A stretch of DNA of 64,000 bases from positions 4,402,001-4,466,000 of the forward strand of contig NZ_CP008896.1 in assembly GCF_000730425.1 (NCBI RefSeq). The letters are read 5' to 3'. Under the pieces are notes generated by a model. It made no database searches, was not told the DNA's origin, and was given only the letters and a program-made list of their open reading frames with translations. The translations under genes and the position numbers were made by a program. Positions within the stretch are counted from its first letter, which is position 1, and the number at the start of each line of letters is the position of its first letter. The DNA comes from Pseudomonas fluorescens. Lineage in GTDB: Bacteria; Pseudomonadota; Gammaproteobacteria; Pseudomonadales; Pseudomonadaceae. This document shows, piece after piece, positions 39,041 through 47,299 of this stretch.

Positions 39041-39771
39041 GCCTGCCACCGTCGCCAGAGGATCAGCGGCGCACGCAGCAACATGCCGAAAAACAGCCGG
39101 GTGTGCATGGATGAAATCAGCACATTGTCGTGGACCAGGCGAAAGTGCGACAGGCCATCGGCCGGGTAGTGCACCTTGGTCGGCAGCCAGCGCATCGGCT
39201 GGTTGCGCCACGACAGGCGCACGAGGATGTCGGAGTCGAAATCCATGCGCTTGCCGATCCGCGCCGAGTCCATCAAAGCCAGCACCGGTGCCAGGGGGTA
39301 GAGGCGAAAGCCACACATCGAATCGCGGATCTGCAGCGACAGGCTGTTGATCCATACCCAGACGTGGGTCAGGTAGCGCGCATAGAGGCGGCCCTTGGGC
39401 ACGCTGTCATCGTATTCGGGGTAGCCGCAGATCACGGCGTCGGGATGGGCGCGCGAGGCGTCGAGAAACAGCGCGACTTCGCGCAGGTCGTGCTGGCCAT
39501 CGGCGTCCACTTGCAGGGCATGGGTGAAACCCAGGCGCGCGGCTTCGCGAAAACCTGCCATGACCGCTGCGCCCTTGCCTTGGTTGATGGGCAGGCTTAG
39601 CAGCGACACATTGTCCAGGCTGGCCAGTTGCGCCAGCACGGCGGCACAGGCCGGGCTGCTGCCATCGTCTACCAGCAGGCAGGGCAGGCCGCGCTCCAGC
39701 AGGCTACGCACCACAGTGGGCACGGCGGCTTCGTGGTTGTAGACCGGGATCAGGGCGCAGGGGTTATGCAT
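39037..39771 (-). CDS. Family 2 glycosyltransferase (ApeJ N-terminal counterpart)
   Basis: 244-residue GT-A fold enzyme of dolichyl-phosphate-mannose-synthase-like type. ALIPVYNHEAAV starts the fold, VDDGSS binds nucleotide, VDADGQHD is the metal-binding DxD region, and the C-terminal part ends in a possible membrane-associated helix (MLLRAPLILWRRW). It would add a sugar to the pigment or its lipid carrier. The start is chosen at MHNPCALIP; upstream in-frame codons run through a half REP. It overlaps the acyltransferase by four bases. Confidence 0.86.
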   Translation of the reverse strand: MHNPCALIPVYNHEAAVPTVVRSLLERGLPCLLVDDGSSPACAAVLAQLASLDNVSLLSLPINQGKGAAVMAGFREAARLGFTHALQVDADGQHDLREVALFLDASRAHPDAVICGYPEYDDSVPKGRLYARYLTHVWVWINSLSLQIRDSMCGFRLYPLAPVLALMDSARIGKRMDFDSDILVRLSWRNQPMRWLPTKVHYPADGLSHFRLVHDNVLISSMHTRLFFGMLLRAPLILWRRWQA

Positions 39772-39798
39772 GGTCGGGCTTCCCTGTGAGACCGAGCG

Positions 39799-39827
39799 GC
39801 CTGCATCGCAGGCAAGCCAGCTCCCAC
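39799..39827. repeat. Half REP element
   Basis: A GCCTGC/GCAGGC hairpin followed by AAGCCAGCTCCCAC, one arm of a REP element, in the 68-bp gap between the fused ligase and glycosyltransferase genes. No inverted partner is visible. Confidence 0.6.
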
Positions 39828-39839
39828 CCTTCACCCAAC

Positions 39840-41510
39840 TTATGCATGGGAGTTCTCCAGCAGAATCCGCCCACTGGAACACGCCGCACTGTCATTGCGA
39901 TAAGCGAAATACAACTTGCCCCGCTCACGATCAAAACGCAGGTGCAGTTCGATTTCGTCCCCAGGGCGTATCAGTTGCTGGAACTTGAGCACTTCCATGC
40001 CGGCAAAGGCCGGCGGCAGGTCGAGCAGTTGCTGGCCCAGATTGAACGCCCATTCCACCTGCACCACCCCCGGCAACACCGGCGTGTGGGGGAAGTGGCC
40101 GCTGAAATAGGCCAGGTCCGGCGCAATGCTCAGTTGCAGGGTCCATTCGCCATTCGCCTCGACTTGCGCCAGCACGTGTGGCGCCTTGGGGCGTGGCGCC
40201 AGCAGCAGGGCTTCGATTGCGGCCTGGGGCAGTTTGCCCTGGGGGTTGAGCGGCAACTGCCGCAACAAGCGCCAGCGGCGGGGCAGGGCCAGGGCTTCGC
40301 AGTGTTGGCTCAGGTGTTGGCGCAGGGTTTGGGTGACGCTGCGTCGGCCTTGATTGCGCAAGGCGTGCAGGCCATCGCTGCTGAGCACCACCAGGGCCCC
40401 GAGGGAGGCGCGGTTTTCCTGGATCACCCCCAGACGTGCCTCGGCGACCCAGGCATGCTCCGCCAGGGCCTGTTCGAGCATCGGCAGGGAAATGCGCTTT
40501 TCTTCCAGCTTGACGATCCGATCCAGACGCCCGAGCAGTTCAAAGCGGCCGTCGGCGTGGATCCGGGCGGCGTCGGCAGTCTGCTCGACATGCCCGGCTG
40601 GCAGGTACGGCGAAGCAATGCGCAAGGCGCCGTCGGCATCCTGAGTCAGGCGTACACCGGCAAACGGCTGCCATGGCGTGTGGCCCTGGCGCCAGGCAAT
40701 GCCGCCGGTTTCCGAGCTGCCGAGGATCTCGGTCGGCCACTGTTGCAGGCGTCGGTGCAGGCTGTCGGCGGCGTCGGCGGGCAGCGCGCCACCGGAAGAG
40801 AACACGCGCTTGACCGTACTCAACGCCAGCCAGTCGAGGTTGTCGCCCATGCGTTTGAGCAGGGCCGGGCTGGTCACCCAGGCGAAATGCGGGTGCTGGC
40901 GGCTGACGCGCTGCAAGTCTTCGGGAAACGGCAGTTGCTGGCGCACAAAACCGCGCCCGGCGCACAGCGGCCACAACACGCGAAACAGCAGGCCATAGAT
41001 ATGCTGGGTGGCGACGCTGCCGATGATGCACGCCTGGCCCAGGTCGGCGCCCCACAGGGCTTCCAGGGCCTGCACCTCGTTGGCCAGCTGGCGCAGGGTT
41101 TTGTCGATGCGCTTGGGCTCGCCGCTGGAGCCGGAGGTACACAGGCTCAGTTGGCAGGTGTCCAGGTCGAGGGCTGCGGCAGCGAGCGGCGGTTGGTAGA
41201 GCGTATCCAGGTCGCCCGTTTCGGTCAGCCAGGCATCAACCGCAGTGGCCCAGCGTTGACGGGTCTGGGGTTGCAGGTCGGCGGGCAGCAACACACTGAC
41301 CCCGGCACGCCAGGCACCGAGCAGGGCAATCGCCAGCTCGCCGGCGTCGTTCAGGTGCACGGCCAGGCGCCGGATGCCACGGGCTTGCAGCCCGGCCGCG
41401 AGGCTCAGGGCCCGTTCGCACAGCTGTGCGTGGTTCATCACAGGTTCAGTGGTGACCGAACGCAGCTCCACAGGCTCAAGCAACAGATGCTCAAGATTGA
41501 CCCAATTCAT
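39840..41510 (-). CDS. Fused acyl-ACP synthetase and hotdog dehydratase (ApeH-ApeI)
   Basis: 556 residues with two domains. The N-terminal about 430 residues are an AMP-forming ligase: A3 [11 protein letters not shown]5 SSETGG, A8 [14 protein letters not shown], and A10 LNPQGKLP with the catalytic Lys. The last about 120 residues are a FabZ-like dehydratase with [17 protein letters not shown], where the His of GHFP is catalytic. The ligase would load the aryl starter onto an ACP, and the dehydratase would pair with the ApeP-like enzyme. In E. coli these are separate apeH and apeI genes. There is no stop or frame change between domains. The ATG overlaps the membrane protein stop (ATGA). Confidence 0.9.
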   Translation of the reverse strand: MNWVNLEHLLLEPVELRSVTTEPVMNHAQLCERALSLAAGLQARGIRRLAVHLNDAGELAIALLGAWRAGVSVLLPADLQPQTRQRWATAVDAWLTETGDLDTLYQPPLAAAALDLDTCQLSLCTSGSSGEPKRIDKTLRQLANEVQALEALWGADLGQACIIGSVATQHIYGLLFRVLWPLCAGRGFVRQQLPFPEDLQRVSRQHPHFAWVTSPALLKRMGDNLDWLALSTVKRVFSSGGALPADAADSLHRRLQQWPTEILGSSETGGIAWRQGHTPWQPFAGVRLTQDADGALRIASPYLPAGHVEQTADAARIHADGRFELLGRLDRIVKLEEKRISLPMLEQALAEHAWVAEARLGVIQENRASLGALVVLSSDGLHALRNQGRRSVTQTLRQHLSQHCEALALPRRWRLLRQLPLNPQGKLPQAAIEALLLAPRPKAPHVLAQVEANGEWTLQLSIAPDLAYFSGHFPHTPVLPGVVQVEWAFNLGQQLLDLPPAFAGMEVLKFQQLIRPGDEIELHLRFDRERGKLYFAYRNDSAACSSGRILLENSHA

Positions 41511-42052
41511 ACGCGGCCTCGAACCCTTTGTCGTATCAGCCATTCCACGGCAAACAACAACCCCATCAGCCCATAGGCGATCAGGCCGTTGTACAACGTC
41601 CACCAGCTCAGTGGTGCCCACAGGGTGAGCGCGGCGGCGAGCAGGCCGTTACACAAGAAAAACACACTCCATACCACCGTGACCTGGCGTGTGTACGCAA
41701 TGGCCTGTTCAGGCAAGTGCGGGTCGCTCAGGCGCGCCAGGCGCTCGACCATCGGCGGGCCGTATTTCAGGCTCAGGCCGAACAGCGCCAGCATCAGGAG
41801 GCTGACCAGGCTCGGGTACCAGCGCAGCCATTGCGGGTTGTCGAACCAGGCCAGTAGCAGGCAAAACACAATCGCAACCGTGGCCATCCAGGCGTTGCCG
41901 GGGCGCCGTGCGCCGGTCAGCGCGCGCAGCAGCCAGAGGCTGGCCAGCAGCAGGCCGAATTGCCACGGTGCGAAGTGCTCCGTGCCGTAATACACCGCAA
42001 ACGGATACAGCAGCCCTACCAGCAACAGGCCAAGGCCGATCAGCCGGCTCAT
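41507..42052 (-). CDS. apeG: COG4648-type membrane protein (ApeG-like)
   Basis: 181-residue integral membrane protein with about five hydrophobic segments (roughly residues 3-20, 30-45, 58-72, 83-97, 125-175). Similar proteins are found in APE and xanthomonadin clusters and have no known biochemical role. FLCNGLLAAALT and the charged loop ending ERLARLSDPHLP are typical. It overlaps both the second ACP and the fused ligase gene by four bases, so it is translationally coupled to them. Confidence 0.8.
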   Translation of the reverse strand: MSRLIGLGLLLVGLLYPFAVYYGTEHFAPWQFGLLLASLWLLRALTGARRPGNAWMATVAIVFCLLLAWFDNPQWLRWYPSLVSLLMLALFGLSLKYGPPMVERLARLSDPHLPEQAIAYTRQVTVVWSVFFLCNGLLAAALTLWAPLSWWTLYNGLIAYGLMGLLFAVEWLIRQRVRGRV

Positions 42053-42303
42053 GCGGCCGGTTGGACCAGGCGGTAGACCGCCTCGACCACGTCATTGACC
42101 GTACGCACGGCCTTGAACTCTTCGGCGGCGATTTTCTTGCCGGTCTGACGCTTGATATGGTCGATCAGGTCCACCGCATCAATGCTGTCGATTTCCAGGT
42201 CCTGGTACAGGTTGGCGTCGAGGGTGACCCGCGCCGGCTCCAGTTCAAACAGTTCCACCAGGGCGTCGCGCAGGGTGTTGAAGATATCGTCACGAGTTTG
42301 CAT
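42049..42303 (-). CDS. apeF: Acyl carrier protein (ApeF-like)
   Basis: 84-residue ACP. The phosphopantetheine attachment serine lies in the DSI motif of LEIDSIDAVDL (about Ser39). Four helices and an acidic surface are expected. Together with the neighbouring ACP it would hold the growing aryl polyene chain. It overlaps the membrane protein gene by four bases and follows the other ACP after nine. Confidence 0.93.
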   Translation of the reverse strand: MQTRDDIFNTLRDALVELFELEPARVTLDANLYQDLEIDSIDAVDLIDHIKRQTGKKIAAEEFKAVRTVNDVVEAVYRLVQPAA

Positions 42304-42312
42304 GGTCGGGTC

Positions 42313-42582
42313 TCAAGCTGCCTGTCTGGCCGTGACGAATGCCGCGAGGCTGGCCACGTTGATAAAGTGATTGCGGGTGTCCTTGGCGTCGGCATCGATC
42401 TTGATACCGTACTTTTTCTGGATCGCCAGGCCCAACTCCAGGGCGTCTACCGAATCCAGGCCCAGGCCTTCGCCGAACAGGGTTTGCTCGCTGCCGATGT
42501 CGCAGGCGTCGATGTCTTCCAGGCCCAGGGCCTCGATGATCAGGGTTTTGATGTCGTGCTCAAGGCTGTTTGGGTTGCTCAT
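42313..42582 (-). CDS. apeE: Acyl carrier protein (ApeE-like)
   Basis: 89-residue ACP. The attachment serine lies in GLDSVDALELG (about Ser45). It is a phosphopantetheine-binding family member with an N-terminal SNPNSLEHDIKTLI helix. It begins inside the end of the acyltransferase gene (overlap 23 bases). Having two ACPs with different surroundings (DSV and DSI) suggests separate jobs, such as starter loading and elongation, but this is inference. Confidence 0.92.
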   Translation of the reverse strand: MSNPNSLEHDIKTLIIEALGLEDIDACDIGSEQTLFGEGLGLDSVDALELGLAIQKKYGIKIDADAKDTRNHFINVASLAAFVTARQAA

Positions 42583-43372
42583 CTTCGGCGAGCTCCTTAA
42601 TGAAATAGTGATGCAGGTAATCGTTGAGCTTGCGTGAGGCCTGGGGTGCGGGCCCTTGTGAGGCAAACACCTGTGGGTCTATATCGGCACCCACCTGCAA
42701 ACTGAAGTGAAAGCGGCGGTGGGGGATGCGATACCAGGGCTCGGCCTTGGTCAGCGTGGTCGGGCTGACCTTGAGCACCACGGGGGTAACGAGTGTCGCA
42801 CCGCGCAGGGCGATGGCGGCGGCCCCTCGATGGAAGGCCGGCGCCGCGCCTGGCACGGTGCGGGTGCCTTCGGGAAAGATAATCAGGGTCTGGCCGCCCT
42901 GCAGGGCGCCGGCGGCGGCATCGAGCATGTCGATGCTGCCGTCATTGCTGATATAGCCGGCATCGCTCACCGGGCCACGGGTGAAGGGGTTCTGCCACAG
43001 GCTTTGCTTGACCACGCAATTGGCCTGGGGCACCAGGCCGATCAGCACCACCACGTCTATCAGCGATGGGTGGTTGGCGATGATCATCTGCCCGGGGCGC
43101 CCGAGTTTTTCGGCACCTTCGATGCTGTAGGTCAGGATGCCGGCGCGGTACATCAGGTTAATAAAGAACCAGAACAACCGCCCAACGGTCAGGCGCGCAC
43201 GGCGCTGGTGCTGACGCCCATCCCCGGGCAGGCAACTGAGCAGCGGAAACACCAGCAGGCGCAGGCACAAGCCGCCCAGGCCGAACAGCACGAAGCTGGC
43301 CGCCGTGGCGAACAGGCGCCAGTAGTAGGCGTCCCTGGGCTTGTCGGTCAGTGTTTGCGTTGCCAGTTCCAT
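42560..43372 (-). CDS. apeD: PlsC-like acyltransferase (ApeD-like)
   Basis: 270-residue membrane-bound acyltransferase of the 1-acyl-glycerol-3-phosphate type. The NHPSLIDVVVL (NHxxxxD) and FPEGTRTVPG boxes are both present, with a hydrophobic N-terminal segment (about residues 18-50). It may transfer the finished polyene acyl chain to a lipid acceptor. The ATG used overlaps the upstream gene by 25 bases and follows GGAAGA; an earlier start would extend through unrelated sequence. Confidence 0.86.
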   Translation of the reverse strand: MELATQTLTDKPRDAYYWRLFATAASFVLFGLGGLCLRLLVFPLLSCLPGDGRQHQRRARLTVGRLFWFFINLMYRAGILTYSIEGAEKLGRPGQMIIANHPSLIDVVVLIGLVPQANCVVKQSLWQNPFTRGPVSDAGYISNDGSIDMLDAAAGALQGGQTLIIFPEGTRTVPGAAPAFHRGAAAIALRGATLVTPVVLKVSPTTLTKAEPWYRIPHRRFHFSLQVGADIDPQVFASQGPAPQASRKLNDYLHHYFIKELAEDEQPKQP

Positions 43373-44067
43373 ACTCGGTTCTTCCAGGCATGTTGGCAGG
43401 CACCCTGCTCGGTGAGCAGGGTACGCAGCAGGTTCAGGGCGTGGGGCCACTGTGTGTCGGTGGGTTGGACAGCCGCGGTATGCAGCGCCAGTTGCCATTC
43501 GTCGCCTGGGGTCAGCAGCAGGCCCAGGGCATAGGGAAACGGCACGTCGTCGATCCAGCGCGCGTAGGCGTGGGGAGGCTGTTCTTCGGCAATCACCAGC
43601 AGTACGGCCGGCGCGCCTTCGTTGAGCAGGGCCGCAGCCTCCAGCATGCCATGCTCCAGGCCGTCGCCCGCTGCCGCCAGGGCCGTCATTTCGCTGGTTT
43701 CATTGCGCAGGATCGACCACAGGCCAATCACCGCGTTGTGTACCGAGAGGCTGAACTGGGTCGGCGACAGGGGCTGGTCCGTGGCCAGGTCGCTGAGAAT
43801 AGCCAGGGTGCGCGGGGTTTCTCCATGGCGCGAGACAAACACCAGCGGCAGGTCCTGCAAGCCTTCGGCCAGGGGCCAGCCGACGCTGAAGGCCATCCGG
43901 GCCAGGCGGCTCAGGCGCCGGCGCTGCATGGCCGGCAGGAACGACACATCGGGTGCGGCATCGCTTTGGGCCAGCAACACCGGGGCCTGGCACCAGTCGC
44001 GCCAGGCATCCACGCTGTCGAGCCCAGGGGCCCAGGCGCGCCATTGGGCGATGTTGAAGTTGATCAC
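43348..44067 (-). CDS. apeC: Truncated ketosynthase-like protein (ApeC-like chain-length factor)
   Basis: First gene of the APE operon. The 239-residue protein matches only the N-terminal half of beta-ketoacyl synthases (FSLSVHNAVIGLWSI, LAAAGDGLEHGMLEA) and shows no Cys-His-His triad. In APE systems ApeC is a factor that pairs with the ketosynthase ApeO. The start used is GTG giving MINFNIAQWRAWAPG, the usual N-terminus of this family as I recall it, with GGGA about ten bases upstream; an ATG at 44130 would add 21 residues without a clear ribosome binding site. Confidence 0.82.
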   Translation of the reverse strand: MINFNIAQWRAWAPGLDSVDAWRDWCQAPVLLAQSDAAPDVSFLPAMQRRRLSRLARMAFSVGWPLAEGLQDLPLVFVSRHGETPRTLAILSDLATDQPLSPTQFSLSVHNAVIGLWSILRNETSEMTALAAAGDGLEHGMLEAAALLNEGAPAVLLVIAEEQPPHAYARWIDDVPFPYALGLLLTPGDEWQLALHTAAVQPTDTQWPHALNLLRTLLTEQGACQHAWKNRVWNWQRKH

Positions 44068-44413
44068 TGAGAAGATTTCCCGCCCCTGCGGGCTTCCTTG
44101 TGCTGCAAATTGCCCATGAAACCGGGACATGGCGCGATGGCCGAGTGGCGCGCATTATCCCGGTGCGGTGGGGTTCTAGCAAACTTTGGTAAAGAATTGT
44201 TCACGAGATATTACAAAATCGGCGAAAAGAATCATCGATTGTCCGCCAATGCCTACAGGGGCCGGTGTCAGGCAACTCTTTATTGGTTGGCGTAATACGA
44301 GATAGTTAGGCGGGATCGGTCTTCAGGTGCTGCAGTACAAGCTTGATCAAGGTAGCGAGCGGGCGCTTTTGCCCTCTACACTCGGGCATTCATTGATACA
44401 CGGAGGTTTTTCC
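44068..44413. other. 346-bp divergent promoter region of the APE operon and parA-like gene
   Basis: No coding gene is convincing here. The centre (about 44180-44240) is A/T-rich, unlike its surroundings, as expected of promoters for both directions. A possible plus-strand pair is TTGGTA 44186-44191 and TATTAC 44209-44214 with 17 bp between; the complement of the latter gives TAATAT for the APE direction, but no good -35 box goes with it. GGAGG just before 44414 is the ribosome binding site of the ParA-like gene. Confidence 0.5.
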
Positions 44414-45184
44414 ATGCGGCGCGTGGTGTTCAATCAAAAAGGTGGCGTTGGCAAATCCAGCATCGCCTGCAACCTGGCGGCGGTCAGCGCCAGCGAAGGC
44501 TATCGAACCCTGTTGGTGGACCTCGATGCACAGGCCAACTCGACCCAGTACCTGACGGGGCTGACGGGTGACGATATTCCCATGGGCATTGCCGATTTCT
44601 TCAAGCAGACCCTGTCATCCGGGCCGTTTTCGAAGAAAAACCAGGTGGATATCTACGAAACCCCGTTCGACAACCTGCACGTCATCACCGCCACCGCAGA
44701 GTTGGCGGACCTGCAGCCCAAGCTTGAGGCCAAGCACAAGATCAACAAGCTGCGAAAGCTGCTCGATGAGCTGGGCGAGGATTACGACCGGATTTACCTG
44801 GATACACCGCCGGCCCTGAATTTTTATGCGGTTTCCGCGCTGATCGCTGCTGATCGTGTGTTGATCCCGTTCGATTGCGACAGCTTTTCGCGCCAGGCAC
44901 TGTACGGCCTGCTGGCGGAAATCGAAGAGCTCAAGGACGACCATAACGAAGGCCTTGAAGTGGAAGGCATTGTGGTCAACCAGTTCCAGGCCCGGGCGAG
45001 CCTGCCACAGCAGATGCTTGACGAGTTGATTGCCGAAGGCCTGCCGGTGCTGCCGGTGTACCTGGCCAGCTCGGTACGCATGCGCGAATCCCACCAGGAA
45101 AGCAAACCGCTGATCCACCTGGACCCGCGCCACAAGCTGACCCGACAGTTCGTGGAACTGCATAACCTGCTGGAAAACAGCTGA
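44414..45184 (+). CDS. ParA-family ATPase
   Basis: 256-residue ParA/MinD-like ATPase. The deviant Walker A KGGVGKSS starts at about residue 9, motif A' is LLVDLDAQANS, and Walker B is IYLDTPPA. There is no N-terminal HTH, so it resembles chromosomal small ParA-type proteins. No parB or parS-like site is adjacent, so it is an orphan and may position a cargo other than DNA. The ATG used follows GGAGG by seven bases. A REP doublet follows the stop. Its link to the APE locus is only divergent orientation. Confidence 0.88.
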   Translation: MRRVVFNQKGGVGKSSIACNLAAVSASEGYRTLLVDLDAQANSTQYLTGLTGDDIPMGIADFFKQTLSSGPFSKKNQVDIYETPFDNLHVITATAELADLQPKLEAKHKINKLRKLLDELGEDYDRIYLDTPPALNFYAVSALIAADRVLIPFDCDSFSRQALYGLLAEIEELKDDHNEGLEVEGIVVNQFQARASLPQQMLDELIAEGLPVLPVYLASSVRMRESHQESKPLIHLDPRHKLTRQFVELHNLLENS

Positions 45185-45268
45185 TGCAGGAGCCGGCTTG
45201 CCGGCGATGGCGGCCGCAAGACCAGTGCAAGGCTCACGGGTCTCATTGCTGGCAAGCCAGCTCCTACA
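45185..45268. repeat. REP doublet (inverted pair)
   Basis: GCAGGAGCCGGCTTGCCGGC and the inverted GCTGGCAAGCCAGCTCCTAC arm about 35 bp away, of the same class as the pair at 1640, between the convergent ParA-like and trxC genes. Confidence 0.85.
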
Positions 45269-45277
45269 GTGAGGGAG

Positions 45278-45712
45278 TCATATTCCTTGGCTGCGCAACC
45301 AGCTCATCAACTGCGGCAAAGGAAACGCCCCGCTCTGGCGCGCCACTTCCCGGCCATTCTTGAACAGGATCAGGCTGGGAATCGAGCGAATCCCCAGTTG
45401 CGCCGAAAGCTGCTGGTTGGCTTCGCTGTCGAGCTTGGCCAGGCGGCACTTGCCGGCCAACTGCCCGGCTGCTTGTTCAAACACCGGTGCGAACGACTTG
45501 CACGGTCCGCACCACTCGGCCCATACGTCCACCAGTAGTGGCAAATCGCCTTTGATTTGGCTGGAATAAGCGCCCTGGTTCAATTCAAACGGTTTGCTCA
45601 GCAATACCGGCTGTTTGCAGCGCCCGCACTTCGGGGTATCACCCAGGCGTTCGTGGGGGATGCGGTTCAGGCCGTTGCAGTGTGGGCAAGGAATTACAAG
45701 AGAGTCGGACAT
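45278..45712 (-). CDS. trxC: Thioredoxin 2 (zinc-ribbon thioredoxin)
   Basis: 144-residue cytoplasmic thioredoxin with an N-terminal zinc ribbon (Cys9, Cys12, Cys29, Cys32; CPHC and CGRC) followed by the thioredoxin fold with the active site WCGPC (Cys68, Cys71) and the cis-proline SIPSL. This is the TrxC layout, often responsive to oxidative stress in gammaproteobacteria. The start is MSDSLVIPC with GGAG upstream. It is downstream of selO on the same strand. Confidence 0.95.
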   Translation of the reverse strand: MSDSLVIPCPHCNGLNRIPHERLGDTPKCGRCKQPVLLSKPFELNQGAYSSQIKGDLPLLVDVWAEWCGPCKSFAPVFEQAAGQLAGKCRLAKLDSEANQQLSAQLGIRSIPSLILFKNGREVARQSGAFPLPQLMSWLRSQGI

Positions 45713-45787
45713 CGCGGGCTCCGTTGGTGAGGTTGCCAATGGCTCCTAATTGGAGCCGTTGCCCAGACTTATCAAGGATCAGTGCTC

Positions 45788-47299
<1,512 letters not shown>

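Larger units (their letters stand above)
26599..44067 (-). other. Aryl polyene (APE) type biosynthesis and export locus, 20 genes
   Basis: Twenty minus-strand genes with overlaps or gaps under 70 bp. Transcribed from about 44.07 kb to 26.6 kb they encode: KS-like factor, acyltransferase, two ACPs, membrane protein, AMP-ligase fused to dehydratase, glycosyltransferase, acyltransferase, aromatic ammonia-lyase, thioesterase, LolA-like carrier, MMPL exporter, flavin enzyme, methyltransferase, DUF3261 lipoprotein, KS, dehydratase, KR, KS and lipoprotein. This is the content and order of APE clusters (E. coli apeB-R, flexirubin and xanthomonadin relatives), with the lyase, the halogenase-like flavin enzyme and the separate glycosyltransferase as variable parts. 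The expected product is an aryl-polyene ester pigment of the outer membrane that protects from oxidation. No phosphopantetheinyl transferase is present. Confidence 0.9.

Noticed and set aside
26599..44067. A fatty-acid or dialkylresorcinol cluster as an alternative reading of the APE locus
   Set aside because: There is no DarA/DarB-type cyclising pair, and the ApeO-P-Q-R order, ApeC-like half KS, LolA and MMPL genes all favour an aryl polyene system.
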